This document shows positions 24,092 to 32,362 of a DNA stretch of 43,198 bases, piece after piece. Source of the DNA: Oscillospiraceae bacterium (GTDB lineage Bacteria; Bacillota; Clostridia; Oscillospirales; JAAYXM01); assembly GCA_015068085.1 (NCBI GenBank), contig SVLF01000019.1, positions 1 through 43,198 on the forward strand, in the 5' to 3' direction. The position numbers and the translations under genes were made by a program. Below the pieces are notes generated by a model. The model saw only the letters and a list, made by a program, of their open reading frames with translations, searched no databases and was not told where the DNA came from. How positions within the stretch are numbered: position 1 is the stretch's first letter; the number at the start of each line of letters is the position of its first letter.

Positions 24092-25492
24092 ATGAAAAAG
24101 TTTATGGATCAGGATTTTCTTTTGAAAACAGAAACGGCAAAGCGCCTTTATCACGAGGTTGCTGAAAAAACTCCGATAATTGACTATCATTGCCACTTGA
24201 ACCCTCAGGAAATTGCAGAGGATAAGCATTACGAAAGCATCACGGAGGTATGGCTCGGCGGTGACCACTACAAATGGCGCATTATGCGCGGCTTTGGCGT
24301 CGATGAAAAATACATAACCGGAGATGCCTCTCCGAAGGAAAAGTTCTTGAAGTGGGCAGAGGTTATGCCATATTGCATCGGGAACCCGCTTTACCACTGG
24401 ACGCACCTTGAGCTCCGCCGCTATTTCGGCATTGAAGAGCTTCTCTGCCCTGAAAACGCAGAGGATATCTGGAACAAATGCAACGAGATGCTCCGCCGCC
24501 CCGAATTTGGCGCACGCGGACTTATCAAGCGTTCAAATGTTGAAATCATCGGCACTACCGATGACCCGTGCGATGACCTTCACTTCCACGAAATTATCAA
24601 GGCGGATGAGAGCTTTGATGTCGAGGTTGTTCCGTCCTACCGTCCGGAGCGCGCACTTAACATCTGGCGTGCGGAGTTCCCCGGATATATAGAAAAGCTT
24701 TCCGGAGTTGTCGGCTATGAAATAAAGGATTACAAGAGCCTTGAGCGCGCACTTTTCGAACGTCTTGATTTCTTTGTAGAACGCGGTTGCCGTAGCTCTG
24801 ACCATTCTCTCAATATGGTAAAGTTTACGGAACCGGACGAAGCGGTGGCAGACAGGGTTTTCCGCGCAAAGCTTGCAGGAAAAGAGCCGTCAAAGGAAGA
24901 TATTGATATCTACTACTCCACGCTCTATCTTGCCCTTGCAAAGAAATACTATGAGCATAATCTTGTTATGCAGCTCCACATTGCCGTTCTCCGCGATAAC
25001 AATACCGCAGCATTTAATGCACTCGGCGTTGACACCGGCTTTGATACAATGAGCGACGTTTCCGTTGTAGAGCCCATCATCACGCTTCTTGATTTGCTTG
25101 AGCGTGAAAACAAGCTCCCGAAAACCGTTCTGTACAGCCTCAACCCCGCTCACAACGAAGCTCTTATGACGCTTGCAACCTGCTTTAACGGTCACGGCAT
25201 TGCAGGCAAAATCCAGATCGGCTCTGCATGGTGGCTCAACGACCACATCGACGGTATGGAAAAGCATATGCGCGCACTTGCCAGCGTCACCCTCTTCTCA
25301 AAGTTCATCGGTATGCTTACCGACTCCCGCAGCTTCCTAAGCTACACGCGCCATGAATACTTCAGACGCATTGTATGCAATATTATCGGCTCGTGGGTTG
25401 AAAACGGAGAGGCACCGGACGATGATGCACTCCTCTCGCGTATGGTCCGCGATATCTGCTACGGCAATACAAAGAGTTACTTCTTCAGTTAA
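24092..25492 (+). CDS. uxaC: Glucuronate/galacturonate (uronate) isomerase
   Basis: Interconverts D-glucuronate with D-fructuronate and D-galacturonate with D-tagaturonate, at the top of the uronate pathway. TIM-barrel amidohydrolase-type fold with the metal motif IIDYHCHLNP (His33, His35); the ending YGNTKSYFFS closes the enzyme normally. 466 residues, full length. No uxuA/uxaB or transporter is next to it, so the rest of the pathway must be elsewhere. Confidence 0.94.
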   Translation: MKKFMDQDFLLKTETAKRLYHEVAEKTPIIDYHCHLNPQEIAEDKHYESITEVWLGGDHYKWRIMRGFGVDEKYITGDASPKEKFLKWAEVMPYCIGNPLYHWTHLELRRYFGIEELLCPENAEDIWNKCNEMLRRPEFGARGLIKRSNVEIIGTTDDPCDDLHFHEIIKADESFDVEVVPSYRPERALNIWRAEFPGYIEKLSGVVGYEIKDYKSLERALFERLDFFVERGCRSSDHSLNMVKFTEPDEAVADRVFRAKLAGKEPSKEDIDIYYSTLYLALAKKYYEHNLVMQLHIAVLRDNNTAAFNALGVDTGFDTMSDVSVVEPIITLLDLLERENKLPKTVLYSLNPAHNEALMTLATCFNGHGIAGKIQIGSAWWLNDHIDGMEKHMRALASVTLFSKFIGMLTDSRSFLSYTRHEYFRRIVCNIIGSWVENGEAPDDDALLSRMVRDICYGNTKSYFFS

Positions 25493-25495
25493 AAA

Positions 25496-25713
25496 GGAAC
25501 TGTAAAAAAACTCCGGAACGCAAAAAGGCTGTAAATGAAAGTGTATTTAAATGATATTTTAATAGACAAACGCCAATTAATGAAGAAAACCCGAAAATTT
25601 TCGGGTTTTCTCGAATTTTATAGCCTTTTTGCTATGAACAAACTGAACCTCTCGACGTACCCATGTACTACTTCGGGTTCAGTTTGCCCATTCCAAAGTA
25701 TTTTTACAGCCCC
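25496..25713. repeat. Structured interspersed repeat, copy B
   Basis: Same plan as copy A: terminal CTGTAAAAA/TTTTTACAG (25500-25508/25701-25709), outer stem 25520-25535/25617-25632 (15 canonical pairs plus one G-U), perfect 26-bp palindrome 25585-25610, then a hairpin with stem CAAACTGAACC/GGTTCAGTTTG (25639-25649/25676-25686). The loop is the one found in copy A. The 3' end TTTTTACAGCCCC also complements the 5' end of copy A (GGGGCTGTA), so a 13-bp terminal repeat is likely ancestral. It fills the gap between uxaC and degV. Confidence 0.7.
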
Positions 25714-25761
25714 TTAAATTTTAAGCAAATGTAAAACTTTGCATCGGTTTTTCAAAAACTC

Positions 25762-25790
25762 TTGACACGGTATACAAAACGTTGTATAAT
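25762..25790 (+). promoter_or_regulatory. degV promoter with internal palindrome
   Basis: TTGACA (25762-25767), 17 bp, TATAAT (25785-25790): perfect consensus. TATACAA-N4-TTGTATA (25771-25788) spans the spacer and -10, so a repressor could block RNA polymerase directly. Confidence 0.8.
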
Positions 25791-25821
25791 TTAATTCATC
25801 AAATTACCGGAGGTATATACC

Positions 25822-26652
25822 GTGATTTATAAAATAGTATCCGATTCTTCATCAAACATCTTATCTATGGAGGATATAGCCTTCGCCTCTGTTCCTCTCT
25901 CTCTTGTGTTTAATGATAAAGAACATATCGACACCGAATCGCTTGACGTCGATGCAATGCTTTGTGAAATGAAAGAAACGCGTGCGCGCGTAACCTCTTC
26001 CTGTCCGAATGTCGGGCAATGGCTTGACGGATTTGAGGGCGGTGACTGTATTTTCGCACTCACAATAACAAGTGCGCTCTCAGGTGCATACAATTCCGCA
26101 ATGCAGGCAAAAGAAGAGTTTTTAAAAAAATATCCGGAGAGACGCGTCCATATTTTTGACACGCTCTCAACCGGCCCCGAAATACGGCTTATTTGTGAGC
26201 ATCTGCAGGAGCTTATATCAAAAGGTGCAGAGTTTGATGAAATAGTTAAAGATACCGAAGAATATATGAAAAAAACGCATTTGTCATTCTGTCTTTCTTC
26301 GCTTGAAAATCTTGCCCGCGCGGGCAGAGTAAACCCCATTAAAGCAAAGTTTGCGGGCATTCTCGGAATCCGCGTAATCGGAAAAGCCTCCGATGAAGGA
26401 ACACTCCGCGACGAATCAAAGGTGCGCGGCGAGGAAAAGGCAATCTCCGCACTGCTTGAACATATGAAAGAAAACGGATTTGCCGGCGGTAAGGTAAGAA
26501 TCTCCCACACGCACAACGAAAATGGTGCAAAAAAGCTGCGTGAGCTTATTCTCTCGCAGTTCCCGCAGTGCGACATACAAATTGAAAAAAACCGCGCGCT
26601 CTGCAGCTATTATGCAGAAGAAGGCGGCATTCTTGCCGGATACGAGGGGTAA
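25822..26652 (+). CDS. DegV family fatty-acid-binding protein
   Basis: Family binds a fatty acid and, in some species, presents it to a kinase (FakB). Seen: IVSDSSSN (5-12), RVTSSCPNVGQW (56-67), TITSALSGAYNS, and SFCLSSLENLARAGRV. 276 residues, usual. GTG start with CCGGAGGT 6-7 bases upstream. Monocistronic. Its last ~10 codons and the following bases recur at 28381-28422. Confidence 0.9.
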   Translation: MIYKIVSDSSSNILSMEDIAFASVPLSLVFNDKEHIDTESLDVDAMLCEMKETRARVTSSCPNVGQWLDGFEGGDCIFALTITSALSGAYNSAMQAKEEFLKKYPERRVHIFDTLSTGPEIRLICEHLQELISKGAEFDEIVKDTEEYMKKTHLSFCLSSLENLARAGRVNPIKAKFAGILGIRVIGKASDEGTLRDESKVRGEEKAISALLEHMKENGFAGGKVRISHTHNENGAKKLRELILSQFPQCDIQIEKNRALCSYYAEEGGILAGYEG

Positions 26653-26673
26653 AATACGATAATATAAAATTAA

Positions 26674-26719
26674 GGGCGTGTCTCAACAAGTGATTTTTCA
26701 CTCAATTGAGGCAACGCCC
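26674..26719 (+). terminator. Hairpin after degV
   Basis: GGGCGT..CTCAA pairs with TTGAG..ACGCCC (26674-26686/26706-26719) with an inner AGTGA/TCACT. The T run is weak. Confidence 0.55.
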
Positions 26720-26738
26720 CTGTTTAATCCTTGAATTA

Positions 26739-27410
26739 TTATTCGTGGGAGAAAAACTCCTCAAATGCTTGAATAAATACAATTAAATAAAGAGGAATTA
26801 GAAAGAATAATAGAATTAAAAAAATTCTCGTCTCCCATATTTTTGTCACTTCTTTTGGAATAATTATAAGATTAGTTCTGGTTCCGCGAGTGTTTACAGG
26901 AACGAAAGCGGCTATGCAAACAGCAAGGAACGCAAGGATGCTGTATATAATAAGCTTTATAAAAAAAAATATATTTTTCGCTTTAAAAAGGAGAAAGCGA
27001 CCACTATAATTATAAATGTTTTGACATAAGGACAAAATCATAATGCCCAAAAGAATAGCGGTGCCAAAGGTATCTATGATAAATAAAATATTTTTATCAA
27101 CTAAAATGCTTTCACTTACGCAATGCACAATCACATCTTTAATAAAAAACAAAGCACTCCATAATGAGACGGTGAAGAAAATCTTTTTGCCTTGGGATGG
27201 TTTTCTTTTTGCAATGATGCAAACATACGCACAAGAAAAAAAGCATATTAAAAACTCACATAAAGCAAAAAACAGAATTGTGGTTGTATTAAAGTTTTGA
27301 ATGTTTGAAAAGCTTTTCTTAACATAAAAAGAAAAGAAAAAAATACTCGAAAAAACAACATTTACAAATATATTTTTAAAATACTTTTTGCTCACTTCAA
27401 TTCCAAACAT
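26739..27410 (-). CDS. Membrane protein of unknown function
   Basis: Polytopic protein of ~223 residues, with about six hydrophobic segments and a basic cytoplasmic loop (KRKPSQGKK). Not recognised. The start at 27410 is chosen because the promoter (27462-27434) lies over the earlier TTG at 27449. The N-terminus FKNIFVNVVFSS resembles FKNIVVNLFFSA of the next gene, which diverges from it, so the two may be duplicates. Very AT-rich compared with neighbours. Confidence 0.7.
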   Translation of the reverse strand: MFGIEVSKKYFKNIFVNVVFSSIFFFSFYVKKSFSNIQNFNTTTILFFALCEFLICFFSCAYVCIIAKRKPSQGKKIFFTVSLWSALFFIKDVIVHCVSESILVDKNILFIIDTFGTAILLGIMILSLCQNIYNYSGRFLLFKAKNIFFFIKLIIYSILAFLAVCIAAFVPVNTRGTRTNLIIIPKEVTKIWETRIFLILLFFLIPLYLIVFIQAFEEFFSHE

Positions 27411-27433
27411 TTTCGTCACCGTCCTTATGTAAA

Positions 27434-27462
27434 AGTATAGCACAACCAATAAATTGCGTCAA
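27434..27462 (-). promoter_or_regulatory. Promoter of the minus-strand membrane protein
   Basis: On the minus strand: TTGACG (27462-27457), 17 bp, TATACT (27439-27434). Confidence 0.7.
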
Positions 27463-27484
27463 GGAAAACGGAGACACAATAATA

Positions 27485-27514
27485 TTGACATTGCCTTTTT
27501 TCGTGAGGTATAAT
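27485..27514 (+). promoter_or_regulatory. Promoter of the plus-strand membrane protein
   Basis: TTGACA (27485-27490), 18 bp, TATAAT (27509-27514). GGGGTG ribosome site follows, 8 bases before ATG 27538. Confidence 0.8.
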
Positions 27515-27537
27515 AAATAAAAAAGGGGTGAAGTAAA

Positions 27538-27978
27538 ATGAACATAGGAAACGTTATTGAAAACTCAATTCGGATATATTTTAAGAACATTGTGGTTAAT
27601 CTGTTTTTTTCGGCGTTGCTTATGCTTCTTCCGTATCTTCAGTATGTTCTCATCAAAAACAGCATTGGCTATGTTGCTTGCGCAATTCTTGTTTTTATAT
27701 CTGCGTTTTTATCCGTTGCCGTTGTATACATTCCCTTTGTTGTTTCAATCCGCAGAGGTCGCATAACGCAGCTATGGCGGAAGCTTTGGCGTAAAGCAAT
27801 ACCAATTTCGTTGATGTGGGCAACGCTTTGCACAGCTCTTTTTCTTGCAATGTATTTTGTAGCAAATAATGCACAAAATCCGTTTTGGGTTTTACTTATA
27901 ATTATCATCAGTGCTTTCTTTTTGTGGGAACTGGTGATTTTAAAATGCGCAAAAGTTCTTCCATTACCGCAGTCTTAA
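27538..27978 (+). pseudogene. Membrane protein, probably truncated at its 3' end
   Basis: 146 residues, four hydrophobic segments. The N-terminus resembles the divergent neighbour (YFKNIVVNLFFS). After ~27935 the frame passes into the antisense of the next gene fragment and ends in unrelated residues (CAKVLPLPQS), suggesting a join. Good promoter and ribosome site, so it is probably still transcribed. Confidence 0.55.
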
Positions 27979-28380
27979 AGCGTTCATTCTCATCATCTGA
28001 AGAATATCCGAATGAATTTGTACTTTTCATTTTCTCCAATTCTTTATTAAGATTGGAAATAAATGCTTCTCGATAAGGTTTGAAATTGATTAAATATTGG
28101 TCTTCGTCATTTTTAAGATAATTATGGTACTCTTGTGCGTTGATTAGATTCTTTTCAGTTAATTTCGGTAATCCGTATTCGACCAAATCGCTGATTCCGG
28201 GGCTTGTTGAGGATAAAGTCTCTAAAACTATGGGTATGAATTCCTCCTTAGGAACACCTCGCATAGCAAGCCCTATATCAGCTAATGTCGGCACAACAGA
28301 GCGAAGAAACTCCTCATTTGATGCTAAATTTTTAGCATTCTGAAGTTCAGCGTCAGCTTGCTTTAACGTGCTGTACCTGT
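27908..28380 (-). pseudogene. C-terminal gene fragment, unrecognised
   Basis: An open frame of ~155 residues on the minus strand, soluble and charged (EEFIPIVLETLSSTSP, KLTEKNLINAQEYHNYL, AVMEELLRILKS). It has no sensible start: upstream of 28380 the frame runs into a copy of the degV tail. Not assigned to a family. Probably the end of a gene whose front was lost. Confidence 0.5.
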
Positions 28381-28422
28381 AAGGCGGCATCCTTGCAGGA
28401 TACGAAGGGTAAAATACGATAA
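28381..28422 (+). repeat. Echo of the degV 3' end
   Basis: 42 bases match 26621-26662 with three mismatches, covering the last degV codons, its TAA and the ten following bases. The two copies are exactly 1760 bases apart in the same orientation. Confidence 0.8.
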
Positions 28423-28549
28423 ATATATAGAAACAACAGGCATGATTTTCATAATCGTTCCTGTTGTTTCTTGTAAAACGGTTAGCTGTCTTCGCGATAC
28501 TTGCCATTTATTCATCTTGAGTTGTCCGTTCTTTCCATAAGGTAGTTTG

Positions 28550-28699
28550 CTATTTCTCATCTTCGCTTTCAATAAATTTTTTTAAAACAAGATTTATATA
28601 CTGCGAAAGAGAGCGCTCGTCTTCTTCGGCTGCTACCTTGAGCTTTTCAAGCAAATCTCCGTCTATTGTTATGCTTATCTTCTGTTTTAACGGTTTCAT
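28550..28699 (-). CDS. Small ribbon-helix-helix protein
   Basis: 49 residues: MKPLKQKISITIDGDLLEKL then KVAAEEDERSLSQYINLVLK and a short acidic tail. The beta strand (KISITID) plus two helices match CopG/Arc-type RHH DNA-binding proteins, often antitoxins. AGAGGTG lies about 5 bases before ATG; TATAAT at 28722-28717 (minus) is its -10. No toxin gene adjoins it. It diverges from the histidine leader. Confidence 0.75.
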   Translation of the reverse strand: MKPLKQKISITIDGDLLEKLKVAAEEDERSLSQYINLVLKKFIESEDEK

Positions 28700-28742
28700 A
28701 ATATCACCTCTATTAAATTATACTACAAAAAAGGATTGAATA

Positions 28743-28771
28743 TTGACAAGTAGGATAAAGTAGTATATAAT
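28743..28771 (+). promoter_or_regulatory. Distal promoter of the histidine operon leader
   Basis: TTGACA (28743-28748), 17 bp, TATAAT (28766-28771), a perfect consensus promoter. Expected transcript start ~28778, 14 bases before the leader ORF. Confidence 0.8.
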
Positions 28772-28791
28772 CATATTGTAGGAATCTCCGA

Positions 28792-28827
28792 ATGCTGCGA
28801 CACAAGCACACCCATCAGTCTATATAA
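28792..28827 (+). CDS. hisL: Putative histidine leader peptide
   Basis: Eleven-codon ORF MLRHKHTHQSI ending TAA (then another TAA). Three of eleven residues are His (codons at 28801, 28807 and 28813). AGGA (28780-28783) lies 8 bases upstream of ATG. It follows a perfect promoter and precedes a histidine regulator and biosynthesis operon, the arrangement of a translation-coupled attenuator. The His codons fall in or just before the 5' arm of the stem at 28806-28847. Confidence 0.6.
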   Translation: MLRHKHTHQSI

Positions 28828-28929
28828 TAACAGCCTTATGGGTGTGCAAATCTACAGTAGCCGATTAAAGTATATTTCCGCAAGAGACAGAAGCGATTAA
28901 TTTCATTTCTATCTCTTGTATTGCACATT
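28806..28929 (+). promoter_or_regulatory. Candidate attenuator stems of the his leader
   Basis: Stem I: GCACACCCAT/ATGGGTGTGC (28806-28815/28838-28847). Alternative: GGTGTGCAA (28841-28849) with TTGCACATT (28921-28929), using the same 3' arm. A third hairpin, 28881-28892/28907-28918, has 11 of 12 pairs. No clear T run follows, so the terminator step is uncertain. Confidence 0.45.
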
Positions 28930-28953
28930 TTCGAAATTTCTTGCATTCGCCTA

Positions 28954-28982
28954 TTGACTTTAGCACAGTAAAGTGGTAAACT
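28954..28982 (+). promoter_or_regulatory. Proximal his promoter with HisR-type operator
   Basis: TTGACT (28954-28959), 17 bp, TAAACT (28977-28982), extended TGg. The palindrome ACTTTA-N6-TAAAGT (28957-28974) overlaps the -35 and spacer. The same palindrome is found at 36976-36993. Confidence 0.75.
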
Positions 28983-29021
28983 ATGAAAGTGACTATTTTA
29001 AGAACAAAGGAAGTGACGCAT

Positions 29022-29327
29022 ATGGCAAGCTTTCATTCAAAATCTCTTGACCGTCTTTTTGAAGCAATTCTGCATCTTGAATCTGTTGATGAATGTTATA
29101 ACTTTTTCGAGGATGTATGCACGATAAACGAGGTGCAGGATATGGCGCAGCGCTTTGACGTGGCTCTCATGCTTGACGAGGGAAAGAATTACCAGTCCAT
29201 TGCAAAAGAGGTAAACGTATCCACCGCAACGATAAGCCGCGTTAGCCGTTGCCTTAACTACGGCAGCGGCGGATACCGCAACGCAATAGAAAAAATCAAA
29301 TCAGCAAAAGAGGACAAAGCAAAATGA
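29022..29327 (+). CDS. yerC: TrpR/YerC-family repressor (HisR)
   Basis: 101-residue TrpR-like DNA-binding protein of the YerC/YecD family; members at the head of his operons are thought to be histidine-responsive repressors. The HTH is KNYQSIAKEVNVSTATISRVS. ATG 29022 has AAAGGAAG 8 bases upstream; the earlier ATG at 28983 directly follows the -10 and cannot be a transcript start codon with a site. It overlaps hisZ by 4 bases. It likely binds ACTTTA-N6-TAAAGT upstream and at the ABC importer. Confidence 0.85.
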   Translation: MASFHSKSLDRLFEAILHLESVDECYNFFEDVCTINEVQDMAQRFDVALMLDEGKNYQSIAKEVNVSTATISRVSRCLNYGSGGYRNAIEKIKSAKEDKAK

Positions 29328-30430
29328 ACATCAGCGATAAGAACTTAAAAAACGAAGAACGCGCATCGTTTGCTCTGCGCTCGCTGTACGCCGGCTATGG
29401 CTATTCACAGTTTAAAATGAGCAAATTTGAGGAATATGACCTTTATGTAAGAAACAAGGATTTTCTTATCTCCGACGGCGTTATAACCTTCACCGATACA
29501 AACGGCCGCCTTCTGGCGCTCAAACCCGACGTTACTCTTTCCATAATCAAGAACTGCAAGGAAGAGACGGGCGTTGTGCAGAAAATGTATTACAACGAAA
29601 ACGTTTACCGCGTTTCGGGAAGCACAAAATCCTTCCGTGAGATTATGCAGGTAGGTCTTGAATGCATCGGCGATATTGATGCATACTGCATCTCGGAGGT
29701 TCTCACCCTCGCGGCAAAGAGCCTTATCACGATATCAGACGAATGGGTGCTTGATATTTCTCACATAGGTATTCTCCTTGATGTGATTGACGCTCTCGGT
29801 CTCTCCGACGAAGAAAAACGTGCGCTGATAAAGTGCGTAGGCGAAAAAAACCTTCATGAAGCTGCCCTTATCTGCGGCGAGCGAGAAGGCGCACCTCTTC
29901 TGCTCTCGCTTATCTCCACCTATGGAAATGCAAGTGACGTTACCAAAAAGCTTTATGCGCTCGGTGTTCGCGAAGAATATATAAGAGAGCTTGAAGATAT
30001 CTGTAACGCACTTGATGTTTGCGGTCTGTCAGACAACCTGCGCATTGACTTTTCCGTTGTTGACGATATAAAATATTACAACGGCATTGTGTTCAAAGGA
30101 TATGTCCACGGCATTCCTCAAAGCATTCTCTCCGGCGGAAGATACGACAATCTTATGCGCCGTATGGGAAAACGTGCAGGTGCTATCGGCTTTGCCGTAT
30201 ATCTTGATGCTCTTGAAGCGCTTTCGGAAAAGAGCGAGCGCTATGACGTTGACACACTTATAATTTATGACGAAAACGAAACTGCGCTCAATATCAACCG
30301 CGCAGCAACACGGATAAGAGATACGGGCGCAAGCGTAATTGCGCAGAGAAAAATACCTGAAAAGCTCAGATATAAAAGACTTTTAAAGCTATCCTGCGGG
30401 GAGGTGACGGTTCTTGAAGAAAATGCTTAA
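29324..30430 (+). CDS. hisZ: ATP phosphoribosyltransferase regulatory subunit
   Basis: Paralogue of histidyl-tRNA synthetase lacking aminoacylation; it pairs with the short HisG and carries the histidine-feedback site. Seen: LKPDVTLSII, YYNENVYR and GLECIGDID, with SGGRYDNLMRRMG near the end. 368 residues. ATGA overlap with yerC, and its 3' end overlaps hisG by 17 bases. Confidence 0.95.
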   Translation: MNISDKNLKNEERASFALRSLYAGYGYSQFKMSKFEEYDLYVRNKDFLISDGVITFTDTNGRLLALKPDVTLSIIKNCKEETGVVQKMYYNENVYRVSGSTKSFREIMQVGLECIGDIDAYCISEVLTLAAKSLITISDEWVLDISHIGILLDVIDALGLSDEEKRALIKCVGEKNLHEAALICGEREGAPLLLSLISTYGNASDVTKKLYALGVREEYIRELEDICNALDVCGLSDNLRIDFSVVDDIKYYNGIVFKGYVHGIPQSILSGGRYDNLMRRMGKRAGAIGFAVYLDALEALSEKSERYDVDTLIIYDENETALNINRAATRIRDTGASVIAQRKIPEKLRYKRLLKLSCGEVTVLEENA

Positions 30431-31037
30431 TGTGGCACTGCCCAAAGGCAGGCTCGGTGAGAAAGTATATGATATGTTTGAAAAGGCAGGCTTTGAGTGT
30501 CCGTCAATAAAAGAAGAGAGCCGCAAGCTTATATTTGAAAACGAAGCAGCAGGGGTACGCTATTTCTGGGTAAAGCCCTCTGACGTTGCGATATACGTTG
30601 AGCGCGGTGCCGCGGATATAGGCGTTGCCGGAAAGGATATCCTTCTTGAATACGCTCCCGATGTGTACGAGCTTTTTGACCTCGATATAGGAAAATGCCG
30701 TATGGCGGTTGCCGCCCCGCGTGATTTCCGGGACAATCCGCAAAAAACGCTGAAGGTTGCAACAAAATTTTCCAACATTGCACAAAGCTATTACAGCTCC
30801 AAAGGGCGCGATATTGATATAATTCACCTGAACGGCTCTATCGAAATTGCACCTATTCTCGGTCTTTCCGATGTTATCGTTGATATCGTTGAAACCGGAA
30901 CCACGCTCAAGGAGAATAATCTCGAGGTGTTTGAGACGATTGTTCCCATTTCGGCAAGGCTTATTGCAAACAAATCAAGCTTTATGTTCAAATCCGAACA
31001 GATTGAAAAGATTGTAAATTCAATGAAGAATATGTAG
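30414..31037 (+). CDS. hisG: ATP phosphoribosyltransferase catalytic subunit (short form)
   Basis: First step of histidine synthesis: ATP + PRPP to phosphoribosyl-ATP. Seen: LNVALPKGRLG (5-15), ADIGVAGKDIL, and VDIVETGTTLKENNL, the PRPP-binding loop. 207 residues, the short type that needs HisZ. TTG 30414 is favoured, because GGGGAGGTG lies ~9 bases upstream; ATG 30423 is too far from it. Confidence 0.95.
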   Translation: MKKMLNVALPKGRLGEKVYDMFEKAGFECPSIKEESRKLIFENEAAGVRYFWVKPSDVAIYVERGAADIGVAGKDILLEYAPDVYELFDLDIGKCRMAVAAPRDFRDNPQKTLKVATKFSNIAQSYYSSKGRDIDIIHLNGSIEIAPILGLSDVIVDIVETGTTLKENNLEVFETIVPISARLIANKSSFMFKSEQIEKIVNSMKNM

Positions 31038-31075
31038 GGAAACACCTGCGTGTTGTTCCGAAAGGACAGAAACAA

Positions 31076-32362
31076 ATGATAAAAATACTTAAATACGGCG
31101 AGGTTGAAAGCGCTGATATCTTTGCAAGAAGCGAGGATACAATGAATGTTTCCGACACCGTTGCCGAAATAATAGAAAACGTAAAAAAGCGAGGAGACGC
31201 AGCGCTTTTTGAATACTGCGAGCGCTTTGACAAAGCAAAGCTTTCCTCTCTCGAGGTTATGGAAGAAGAGATAGAAGAAGCATTTGCTTCCGTTGACGAG
31301 AAATTTATCGACATTCTCCGTCGTGCAGCGAAGAACATCCGCAAATTCCACGAGCGTCAGGTAAGAAACAGCTTTATCATAAACGATGAGGACGGCATTG
31401 TTATCGGGCAGAAGGTAATCCCGCTCGACCGCGCAGGTCTCTATGTTCCCGGCGGCACAGCGGCATATCCCTCAACCGTTCTTATGGACTCTATCCCCGC
31501 AATTATCGCAGGCTGCCGTGAGGTTGTTATAACAACTCCCCCGGGCTCCGACGGAAAAATAAACCCTGTAATTCTTGCTGCAGCGCGTATTGCCGGAGTG
31601 AATCGCATATTCAAGGTAGGCGGTGCCCAGGCCGTTGCCGCGCTTGCATACGGCACGGAGAGCATTCCGCGCGTTGACAAGATTGTAGGTCCCGGAAATG
31701 CGTTTGTAGCAGAGGCAAAGCGTCAGGTATTCGGCAGGGTTGCAATTGATATGATTGCAGGTCCGAGCGAAATTCTCGTTGTCGCCGATGGCAGCGCAAA
31801 TCCCGCTCACGTTGCGGCAGACCTTCTCTCTCAGGCAGAGCACGATAAAATGGCATCAGCTGTCCTCGTAACGGATTCAGAATCTCTCGCAAGTGCCGTT
31901 TCGGACGAGATTGAGCGCCAGCTTGCGAGCTTGCCGAGAGCAGAAATTGCAAGGGCATCAATTGACAACAACGGCAAGATCATCGTTGCGGAAAACCTTT
32001 CCGCCGCAATTGAGATTTCAAACGAGCTTGCTCCCGAGCATCTTGAGCTTTGCGTTGACAACCCGTTTGACTGGCTTGATAAAATTCGCCACGCAGGTTC
32101 AATCTTTATGGGCAAGAACTGCCCGGAAGCTCTCGGCGATTATTTTGCCGGTCCGAACCACACTCTTCCGACAAGCGGCACGGCAAAGTTTTCAAGCCCG
32201 CTTTCCGTCGACGATTTTGTGAAAAAATCACAGTATACATATTACACAAAGCAGGCTCTTTCCCGCGTGGCAGACGATATTGCGTACTTTGCGGAAAAAG
32301 AAGGACTTTCTGCCCACGCAAGATCGGCAACAATCAGAACTAAAGGTGATGTCAATGAGTAA
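31076..32362 (+). CDS. hisD: Histidinol dehydrogenase
   Basis: NAD- and zinc-dependent last enzyme, oxidising histidinol to histidine in two steps. Seen: GLYVPGGTAAYPSTVLM, GGAQAVAALAYGT, GPGNAFVAEAKRQV, IDMIAGPSE and the metal-site segment SQAEHDKMA. 428 residues, full length. It follows hisG by 38 bases and overlaps hisC by 8. Confidence 0.97.
   Translation: MIKILKYGEVESADIFARSEDTMNVSDTVAEIIENVKKRGDAALFEYCERFDKAKLSSLEVMEEEIEEAFASVDEKFIDILRRAAKNIRKFHERQVRNSFIINDEDGIVIGQKVIPLDRAGLYVPGGTAAYPSTVLMDSIPAIIAGCREVVITTPPGSDGKINPVILAAARIAGVNRIFKVGGAQAVAALAYGTESIPRVDKIVGPGNAFVAEAKRQVFGRVAIDMIAGPSEILVVADGSANPAHVAADLLSQAEHDKMASAVLVTDSESLASAVSDEIERQLASLPRAEIARASIDNNGKIIVAENLSAAIEISNELAPEHLELCVDNPFDWLDKIRHAGSIFMGKNCPEALGDYFAGPNHTLPTSGTAKFSSPLSVDDFVKKSQYTYYTKQALSRVADDIAYFAEKEGLSAHARSATIRTKGDVNE

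Noticed and set aside
28772-28950. T-box or known riboswitch before the his operon
   Set aside because: No T-box AGGGTGGNACCGCG sequence or other known conserved core is present; the leader-peptide model fits better.
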